The notes under the pieces are model-generated. The model was given only the letters and a program-made list of their open reading frames with translations, did no database searches and was not told the origin of the DNA. DNA of 64,000 bases from Dactylosporangium roseum (GTDB lineage: Bacteria; Actinomycetota; Actinomycetes; Mycobacteriales; Micromonosporaceae), in the NCBI RefSeq assembly GCF_025264685.1, contig NZ_CP073721.1, positions 3,153,001 through 3,217,000 on the forward strand. The letters run 5' to 3'. A program made the position numbers and the translations under genes. How positions within the stretch are numbered: the stretch's first letter is position 1; each line of letters opens with the position of its first letter. Shown one piece after another: positions 59,501 through 64,000 of this stretch.

Positions 59501-61082
59501 GGGAAGCGCGGACCAGGTGTTCGGCCTGGACCTGGCCGGCCGTGACGACCCCCGGCTGCAACCGCTCGTCGGCTACTTCGGCAATCAGGGCATCGCACGG
59601 GTGAGCCTCGCCGGTTCCGCCTCGTTCGAGGACCTCCTGCGGCGGGTCTCCCGCGCGCTCCTCGACGCCCAGCGGACCGGGCTCGTGCCGTACCAGGACG
59701 TCGTCGCGGAGCTGCGCCGGCACGGCCGCCGGGTCGATGCCGGCCGGCTCTTCGACGTCAAGATGGTCCACCAGCTTCTACCGGGTCTCGGCGCCGGCGC
59801 CGGCGAGGTCGGGGTGCGGCTGCTGGACACCGGGACGGCCTCCGGGACCGACCCGCTGGCATTGTGGCTGTGGCAGAGCGCGGACTCCACGCGGGTCGAA
59901 CTGCACCACCAACTGTCGGCCTGTTCGCCGGCGTGGGTGAGCGAACTGCTGGACGAGACGGTTGCCGTCATGACCGCGCTGGAAGAGCGTTGGAGGGGCA
60001 CTGTGCGCAAGGAACGCGGGTCGCCCTGGACGGATGCGGACGCGTTTCCGTCCTTCGACGAGGTACTCCTGCCTGAGCCGCCGCCGGCGAGCGGCACCGC
60101 CGCGGGGGTGAGCCGGTCACCGTCAGGGACCGTCCAGGTGGGTGGTACCGCAGCGACCCACGTGCCCGAGCTCGCCGCCGACGTGGCCGCCGCCGAACTG
60201 GGACCGTGGATGGCGGAGCACCGGGCAGGCTGGGAGGCGGCCCTGGGCAGTCACGGCGCCGTGCTGCTGCGCGGAGTCCGCGAGCTTGACGCGGACGGGG
60301 TCTGCACAGCGTCCGACACCGTGTTCACCGCCGACTACATCAGTCACGAACATCCTCGACAGGTCGTGGCCGACCGGGTCGTCAGCCCGGTCGCCTACCC
60401 ACCCGACCAGGAACTGCTCTGGCACAACGAGGACTCCTTCAACCTCCGGTGGCCGGGACGGATGATCTTTGCCTGCCGCACGCCGGCCGGCTCCGGCGGT
60501 GAGACCACCCTGGTCGACGGAACCGGCACGTGGCAGCGGATGAGTCCGGAACTGCGACGGGCGTTCGCCGAGCGGGGCGTGCGCTACACGCGCCGGTTCG
60601 TCCGGGGCTTCGGGTTGGACTGGGAGACCGTCTACGGCACCACGGACCCGGACGAGGTGACCCGGCGTTGCCGTGCGGAGGGTGTCACGCCGCAGTGGCA
60701 GGGTGACATGTTGGTGACGCACACGGTGCGTCCGGCGGTCCTGACCCGTGCCGGCGGCGAGACGGCGTGGTTCGCCCAGATCCTGCACTGGCACCGCGCG
60801 GCCCTGCCGGCGACCGTCCGCGCGGACCTGGAAGGGCTGCTGGACGGTGTGCTGCCGAGGGACTGCTCCTTCGGGGACGGGACACCGATCCCAGACGCGT
60901 TCGTCGATTTCCTGATCACCGACTCCCGGCGGCACGAGTATGTGACCCGGTGGCAGTCGGGCGACCTGCTCATCGTCGACAACACGCGGCACGCGCATGG
61001 CAGGCGGGCGTTCCGCGGGCCACGGGACGTCATGGTCGCCCTCGGCGACCCGGCGAGCTTCGACGACGTGCTACCGGACTGA
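53565..61082 (+). CDS. NRPS: FAAL - ACP - C - A - PCP - C - TauD dioxygenase
   Basis: 2505 aa. Residues 1-580 are a fatty acyl-AMP ligase (QYTSGSTGDPRGV, WLPLYHDMGLIGG, PCYGLAESTLM). ACP: SSLGIDSLSLF (about 600). C1 (about 680-1090) has a starter-type variant PHMAIDFTS; A (about 1130-1610) has FTSGSAGMPRGV, NFYGPTE and NTNGKVD with an unassigned code; PCP FFALGGHSLGA (about 1660); C2 (about 1725-2140) has intact LHHAISDGWS. The C-terminal domain (about 2190-2500) is a second SyrP-like dioxygenase with LLWHNEDSF (His, Glu) and VDNTRHAHGRRAF. The FAAL should load a fatty acid and start the chain, so this protein probably acts first although its gene is last. GTG start overlaps the previous stop. 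Confidence 0.93.
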   Translation: MTPRPGATPPVTLADVLLRRAGDTATAFRITGSQGEVLDDVSGADLVLAATARAAVLRDRGLRGERILLLAPSGREYVEWLAACLLGGAIAVPSVPATARHHHRRVLGIAQDCDAAAVIAPRGHWDRLPQRLRDRLIDVDELATDPGDPAPQPATAHDIAFLQYTSGSTGDPRGVVLTHGCVLENTRRIAQTFRLGPDARASVWLPLYHDMGLIGGLLTPLMVGFGVDLMSPQQFARRPMSWLETISRARATVSGGPTSAYDVCARALEELDPDRDRIDLSSWEVAFVGAEPVRPSTMDRFARAAARFGFRAESLRPCYGLAESTLMVSCADRLRTVTPSRNGEGAPARQLVSCGPPVAGLEVAIADPATGAVAPRGTIGEILVRGDSVAAGYWGRPDDPVFNARIAGDERTYLRTGDLGYLDDDGAVVPTGRTKDMLVVHGRNIYPQDLEEIAARGCAPHGCALAGAFADADGSGVVLLVETDAPDLELPEVLRTCRRLVRTELEIDPTTIAVVRSGTLPRTPSGKIRRGPARETWSAGRISTRRRSERAVDTRLWRRRAVETRQRLERASEPERHGIVRDFLAERLTALAGRDDDAPRSISSLGIDSLSLFTLAEDLDVIAGTRLPRPELFAADTLESLAVLLSDRWRPSRETPDGGVSDPGRSLPRPPDAWRDASARATALWLLEARYPGASNEWVAFEVRGRWPLDDVEEAVAAVVDGHDALRCAYRLGPSGVQLRVVPRDRSTPVVSTVDARSWSEDVLRARLAEEAGRPVDLTTGRPFRVSRFVRSADEQVLLLLAPHMAIDFTSMDIIADEIVRGDPPVPAGSYLDYADTVDSYLASSDARGAEEFFRRMSHGVPRTLPLRDTRGPVTPSARAAELTIELGGKLTGALRSLARQERATVFQVLLALLHATLHAETGQRSQLVGVAMSTRTPPFAATVGLLMNVVPLACVVEPGMSFRALLRSTRERLLAAGAHRHHPDPMVACADGAALPDVLLSFQRHTGDEPSSTPSPAGPADGLEAREGQLRWRPVHVPRRLDTLPLTMVVADRPGGFTVTVRHLTDVVPHEMAARLAASYRSLAERVAGDGDPVVDRTALRPVTRSPGSPVEAVAMADRPAAQPRNTASGATVPAALRAVAGRFGDRIALDDEHRSHTYRELLAQVESAASGLVRAGVRPGDAVCLLHERDATAVVVTLAALFAGATYVHLDPGSPPGRLAAVVRQTAARLVIASGSLAPVARGLGVPVVLSSELSDGSTGDTTMPAVHGGDAAYISFTSGSAGMPRGVVVEHAMVVAAALAFAGKVGLAPHDVVACVSPLGWDIVVGDLHGTLLSGGRLTMVPERYDVDGPGLRRLLDGRQVTTLVTTPQRWRLIVDAGWRGGPGFKVVSGGDVLLPADVERLRAGGRRLWNFYGPTETVLWATSADLTSCPVGTAVPIGTALPGYQVHLVGPDLRQVEPGEPGEIVICGPTVARGYLTDPRRTAEKFVPDPFARTPGARLYRSGDLGRLAEGAGVVYAGRIDDQVKIRGRRVELTEIEAAVSGHPDVATAAALVLPGTDEVATYVVPADGRVPSLTVLREYLAEFLPAFMLPTRFAVVPRLPLNTNGKVDRGALCRLPAQRVAHTGTRPVRTPHEQAVRAAFTAVLGVGDIAADDDFFALGGHSLGAVNVAAHLSERLGAPVPVQLIFERPVLADLAAALGDGRPDPGPAPPVPPEPEPAGDGVPVLSGQRRLWLQQQRFGHDAGLTIPCLVEFSGRVEPEHMVRAFDAVVERHVSLRTLIRLVDGEPRQFAGGRPQLSVVRGGDDDAGRDAERRARRRLDEMAGLDWDLENGPLVRAELHLEPASRAVLAIALHHAISDGWSAGVLLRDFMACYCGYLHATAPDLAPLPLDEHQAALARHRTPAGTDGALRELVRLLIDAPPSNLPVTGGGAAVTGAGRCVRDLGDLPGRLARARASTVFALVVTAFLASLRVRTGSADQVFGLDLAGRDDPRLQPLVGYFGNQGIARVSLAGSASFEDLLRRVSRALLDAQRTGLVPYQDVVAELRRHGRRVDAGRLFDVKMVHQLLPGLGAGAGEVGVRLLDTGTASGTDPLALWLWQSADSTRVELHHQLSACSPAWVSELLDETVAVMTALEERWRGTVRKERGSPWTDADAFPSFDEVLLPEPPPASGTAAGVSRSPSGTVQVGGTAATHVPELAADVAAAELGPWMAEHRAGWEAALGSHGAVLLRGVRELDADGVCTASDTVFTADYISHEHPRQVVADRVVSPVAYPPDQELLWHNEDSFNLRWPGRMIFACRTPAGSGGETTLVDGTGTWQRMSPELRRAFAERGVRYTRRFVRGFGLDWETVYGTTDPDEVTRRCRAEGVTPQWQGDMLVTHTVRPAVLTRAGGETAWFAQILHWHRAALPATVRADLEGLLDGVLPRDCSFGDGTPIPDAFVDFLITDSRRHEYVTRWQSGDLLIVDNTRHAHGRRAFRGPRDVMVALGDPASFDDVLPD

Positions 61083-61087
61083 AGCAC

Positions 61088-61119
61088 GCCCCGGCGGAGG
61101 CGTCCGCACCCGCCGGGGC
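61088..61119. terminator. bidirectional hairpin at the end of the 36 kb operon
   Basis: Perfect 10-base stem (61088-61097 with 61110-61119) and 12-base loop, between the NRPS stop and the convergent E2 gene stop. It probably terminates both operons. Confidence 0.75.
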
Positions 61120-61126
61120 AAGCCGG

Positions 61127-62221
61127 TCACGCGTCCAACGCCGCACGAAGCGCGGTCAGAAAGCGGGAAGCGTCCCGTCCGTTGACGACCCGGTGGTCGA
61201 ACGACATCCCGACGTGGAAGTAGTCATGGGAAACGACGGTACCGTCCTCGGCGAGGGCAAGTTCGCTCTGCGGTGCGGTGAGCGAGAGGGTGCAGACCTG
61301 TCCGGGGAAGACAACGGGTTTCGCCATGACGATCCCCTGGTCGACGTGGAGGGCGACGGTCAGGTGGGAACCCGCCAGATCGGCTTCGGTGATCCTTCCG
61401 CGTAGGGCCCGTACCCGCAACCGCAAGAGCCTCTCGGCGATCTGCGGTACCTCCAGACCGGCCACGTCGCGCAGCACGGGAACGAAGAGTCCGGTGCCGA
61501 CGTCGACGGTCACGCCGATGTCGGCGCGCGGCGCGGGGCTGAGGGACAGGTCCTCGTTGACGGTGCAGTAGAACCGCGGGAACGTCGCATGCAGTTGGCC
61601 GACCGCCTTGATCACCTGCTCCGGGAGGCCGACGAAGGCGCGGTGACTGCCGGCGATCTCGGCCTGTCGTCGCAGCAGCCGCCCGGCTGGCACCTTCACC
61701 ACCACGAACGCGTCCGGAATCGTGGCGTGCGACAGCGCGACCGTACGAGCGACGGCCTGCTGGTGCGGGCCGAGCCTCTCCCGGTCACCGTCCCCACCAC
61801 CGGCCACCAGCCCCTCCACATCGGTGCGTTTGACGACCGGTTTACCCAGGCCCGCCACGGCTTCGATCGCGATGCCGTGCCGTTCCATCAGCTCCCGGGC
61901 GGGTCGGGTGACGACCGGTACGGCCGTGGAGGTGCCGGGTGGCTGGGCCCGGACCGCGGGGGCGGTCCCGGCGGCGACGGCCTCCGGCCGGGAGGCCCAC
62001 ACCCGCCCCACCACGTCCCCCGGTCCGCATTCCGTGCGCTCGGCCACGCAGTGGCTCAGATAGCCGTCCTCGTCGACTGTCAACTCGTTGACGGCCTTGG
62101 AGGTCTCGACGGTGGCGACGACGTCCCCGGCCGCGACGCGCCCCGCCGCCGGCGTCAACCATTCGATCAACGTGTAGCTGTCGTCGTTGTTGTTGAGCGT
62201 CGGAACGACTACGTCACCCAC
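61127..62221 (-). CDS. 2-oxoacid dehydrogenase E2 (dihydrolipoamide acyltransferase)
   Basis: 364 aa. A lipoyl domain at 1-80 holds VATVETSKAVNEL with the lipoylated Lys; a short linker and peripheral-subunit-binding segment (VTRPARELMERHGIAIEAV...VKRTDVEGL) follow; the catalytic acyltransferase domain ends in MSFDHRVVNGRDASRFL. The usual catalytic HRVxDG has Asn for Asp. GTG 62221 overlaps the E1beta stop by 13 bases and has GGGAG upstream; the longer frame to 62392 lies inside E1beta. With E1 it would move an acyl group from a 2-oxoacid onto CoA, or conceivably onto a carrier protein. Confidence 0.87.
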   Translation of the reverse strand: MGDVVVPTLNNNDDSYTLIEWLTPAAGRVAAGDVVATVETSKAVNELTVDEDGYLSHCVAERTECGPGDVVGRVWASRPEAVAAGTAPAVRAQPPGTSTAVPVVTRPARELMERHGIAIEAVAGLGKPVVKRTDVEGLVAGGGDGDRERLGPHQQAVARTVALSHATIPDAFVVVKVPAGRLLRRQAEIAGSHRAFVGLPEQVIKAVGQLHATFPRFYCTVNEDLSLSPAPRADIGVTVDVGTGLFVPVLRDVAGLEVPQIAERLLRLRVRALRGRITEADLAGSHLTVALHVDQGIVMAKPVVFPGQVCTLSLTAPQSELALAEDGTVVSHDYFHVGMSFDHRVVNGRDASRFLTALRAALDA

Positions 62222-63213
62222 GCGTGTGCTCCCGTCAACCGCGAGAAGATCGTCGACTCCTGGACCAGAAGGTGGCGCTCGTGTTCGACGGCGGCCGGGA
62301 TGACCTCGCAAGAAGGCTGTACGACCTCGATCGGCCGGCGCAGCTTCGTCCACAACCGCTCGTAGAGGAGCCGGGCGAGTTCCGCGCTCCAACCGCCGCC
62401 GGCGACGCCGTCCTCGACGATCACCACCCCGTCGGCACTCGCCACCAGCGGCAGCACCGCGGTCAGGTCGATCGGGAAGAGCCTGGACGGGACGATCAGG
62501 CGGGATGTCAGTTCGTGCTCCACCAGGGCCGCCCGCATGGCGGGCACGACGCGTGGCACCAGCCCGCCGGGCGCGATGACGACGCGGTCCGGCCGGGTGT
62601 CATCCGCCTTGATCTCGACCCACGTGTCGTCGAGCGGACCGAACCGGAACGGTTCGCCGACGACGCCGTCTTGCCAGGCGGGGGTGGTGTAGAGCACCTT
62701 GTCCTCGAAATAGACCGCCGGATTCCCGGAACCGAGCATGAGATCGAACTGGCGCCGGACGTCGTGCACCGGCGACAGCTCGTACAGGTCCAGGTTCGGC
62801 ACACCCAGCAGGTGCTTCTGCAGGCTCTGGCTGTGGGTCGGTCCGTAGCCCCGGTTACCGCCCACAGGACACCGCACGACCACCGGCATGTCGAGGTGCC
62901 GGCCGTACATCGAAACGGACTTGCTGATGAAGTTCACGATCGGGTCGAAGCACAGGGTGATGAAGTCGCCGAACATCACCTCGACGATGACCGGGTCGCC
63001 GCACAGGGCCATCCCGCCCGCCATGCCCACGATCGCGCCCTCGCTGATCGGCATGTCGAGGACCCGGTCCGGGTACCGGCTGGAGAGACCGCGGGTCGCG
63101 CCGAAGGCGCCACCGTACGGATCGCCGACGTCCTCGCCCAGCAGGAACAGGCGATCGTCGTCGCGGAACAGCCCGTGCAGCGCCGAGTTCAGCGCGCTCA
63201 CCATCCGGCTCAT
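62209..63213 (-). CDS. 2-oxoacid dehydrogenase E1 beta subunit
   Basis: 334 aa, full length. LFLLGEDVGDPYGGAFGATRGL at the N-terminus, ISEGAIVGMAGGMALCGDPVIVE, VVVRCPVGGNRGYGPTHSQ and the transketolase C-terminal domain (IDLTAVLPLVASADGVVIVEDG) are family landmarks. It overlaps the E1alpha stop by ATGA and the E2 start by 13 bases, so the three are one translationally coupled operon. In clusters with a FAAL or starter KS such complexes can supply branched or short acyl groups; they may instead be ordinary branched-chain or acetoin-type catabolism at the cluster border. Confidence 0.9.
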   Translation of the reverse strand: MSRMVSALNSALHGLFRDDDRLFLLGEDVGDPYGGAFGATRGLSSRYPDRVLDMPISEGAIVGMAGGMALCGDPVIVEVMFGDFITLCFDPIVNFISKSVSMYGRHLDMPVVVRCPVGGNRGYGPTHSQSLQKHLLGVPNLDLYELSPVHDVRRQFDLMLGSGNPAVYFEDKVLYTTPAWQDGVVGEPFRFGPLDDTWVEIKADDTRPDRVVIAPGGLVPRVVPAMRAALVEHELTSRLIVPSRLFPIDLTAVLPLVASADGVVIVEDGVAGGGWSAELARLLYERLWTKLRRPIEVVQPSCEVIPAAVEHERHLLVQESTIFSRLTGAHAWVT

Positions 63214-64000
63214 CGCTCACCATCCACGCGCGGGCGCTGGAGAACCGCCTCGGCCAGTTCGTCCACGCGCCGACGTTGCGTGTCGTCCACCCGGTCGAAC
63301 TGCTCCGGATGGCTGGCGCGGTACGCGAGCGTCCAGTCGTGGCGCTGCACCCGCGCCACCTCTGCCGGCGGCCGAGTGTCGTCGCCCTTGCTGTGCGGCC
63401 CCAGGCGCCAGGTCCGGAACTCGACTACCAACGGGCCGTCCCCGGCACGCGTCCGCTCGACCGGCTCGCGCAGCTCCCGCCGGATCGTGGCTATGCAGGC
63501 GTGGTCCACGCGATGGAAGCGGACCCCGAACGCGGCGGCGCGGGCGGCGATCGTGCCGGACATCGCCCGCCCGGTCGGGGTCGACTGGGCGATGCCGTTG
63601 TTCTCGACGACCACCACGAGCGGGGCCCGGAGGAGCTGTGCGATGTTCAGTGCCTCGTAGACCACACCCTGGCCCCAGGTGCCGTCGCCGGTGTACACCA
63701 CCGCGACCCGGCCGTCGCGTCGGCGCTGGGAGTGCACCGCGGCACCGAGGGCGACCGGCACGTTCTCGCCCTGCACACCGGTCGAGCAGAAGCCGGGCCG
63801 GTAGATGTGCTGGCTGCCGCCCCGGCCGCCGCACACCGCGCCGTCCCTGCCGGTGATCTCGGCCAACAGGCCCTCTCCGTCGCCGAACTGGGCGAGGTAG
63901 TGGCCGTGACCACGGTGGTTGCTGAACACGAAGGCCGGTGCGATGAGCGGAGCCAGCGCGACCGGGATGTACTCCTGGCCCAGGCAGGTGTGCGTGGTAC
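63210..64000 (-). CDS. 2-oxoacid dehydrogenase E1 alpha subunit, 5'-truncated by window edge
   Basis: About 262 C-terminal residues are visible; the frame runs off the right edge (HTCLGQEYIPVALAPLI is the first sequence), so about 60 N-terminal residues are missing. The thiamine diphosphate motif GDGTWGQG...VVVVENNG is intact, and SNHRGHGHYLA and GENVPVALGAA match the family. It encodes the decarboxylating subunit and is the first visible gene of the leftward E1alpha-E1beta-E2 operon. Whether a regulator or an E3 gene lies upstream cannot be seen. Confidence 0.88.
   Translation of the reverse strand, partial: TTHTCLGQEYIPVALAPLIAPAFVFSNHRGHGHYLAQFGDGEGLLAEITGRDGAVCGGRGGSQHIYRPGFCSTGVQGENVPVALGAAVHSQRRRDGRVAVVYTGDGTWGQGVVYEALNIAQLLRAPLVVVVENNGIAQSTPTGRAMSGTIAARAAAFGVRFHRVDHACIATIRRELREPVERTRAGDGPLVVEFRTWRLGPHSKGDDTRPPAEVARVQRHDWTLAYRASHPEQFDRVDDTQRRRVDELAEAVLQRPRVDGER

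Overview
The window is very GC-rich DNA with frequent GTG starts, GGAGG-type ribosome binding sites, 4-base gene overlaps and strong third-position G/C. This points to an antibiotic-producing actinomycete (Streptomyces or Micromonosporaceae type); I cannot name the species. I see no tRNA, rRNA, CRISPR array, transposase or integrase.

Left part (1-13195): an aromatic-polyketide-like region. It holds a 5'-truncated AprA-like methyltransferase, a second methyltransferase, and a + strand operon of KSbeta/chain length factor, ActIV-like metallo-beta-lactamase cyclase/thioesterase, a conserved unknown protein, aldo/keto reductase, pseudouridine-5'-phosphate glycosidase homologue (AlnA type), HAD phosphatase (AlnB type) and a second copy of the unknown protein. 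A MarR regulator follows. An opposing set encodes a ketoacyl synthase III, an SDR and a luciferase-like oxidoreductase. The PsuG-HAD pair beside polyketide genes resembles the alnumycin C-ribosylation route. No KSalpha or acyl carrier protein for this pathway lies in the window.

Middle part (13439-19032): a membrane-anchored XRE-type regulator, then two tandem secreted proteins of exactly equal length (520 aa). They have different catalytic heads (M23-like; transglycosylase-like) but share a seven-repeat propeller encoded by an almost identical 0.9 kb sequence. Two degraded gene remnants, an SRPBCC protein and an ArsR regulator complete this spacer.

Right part (19033-64000, continuing past the edge): a large NRPS-PKS cluster. 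A leftward operon encodes a transglutaminase-fold protein, a free-standing carrier protein, a nitric oxide synthase oxygenase and a two-permease ABC transporter. A divergent rightward operon of about 36 kb encodes MbtH, degenerate C-A(Asn?)-PCP, KS-AT-KR-carrier, Cy-A(Cys)-PCP-Ox (thiazole), docking-C-TauD, degenerate C-A(Asp?)-PCP, A-PCP with a missing A10 lysine, a cytoplasmic penicillin-acylase-type Ntn hydrolase, a TrpB-like PLP enzyme, C-A(N-methyltransferase)-PCP-C, and a 2505-aa FAAL-ACP-C-A-PCP-C-TauD protein. A convergent 2-oxoacid dehydrogenase set (E1alpha, E1beta, E2) follows.

The whole suggests an acylated peptide-polyketide carrying a thiazole, beta-hydroxylated Asp/Asn-type residues and an N-methyl residue. 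The acyl chain is probably installed by the FAAL and may be removed by the acylase. NO, N-hydroxyarginine or citrulline from the synthase may serve tailoring. No thioesterase or reductase release domain is visible.
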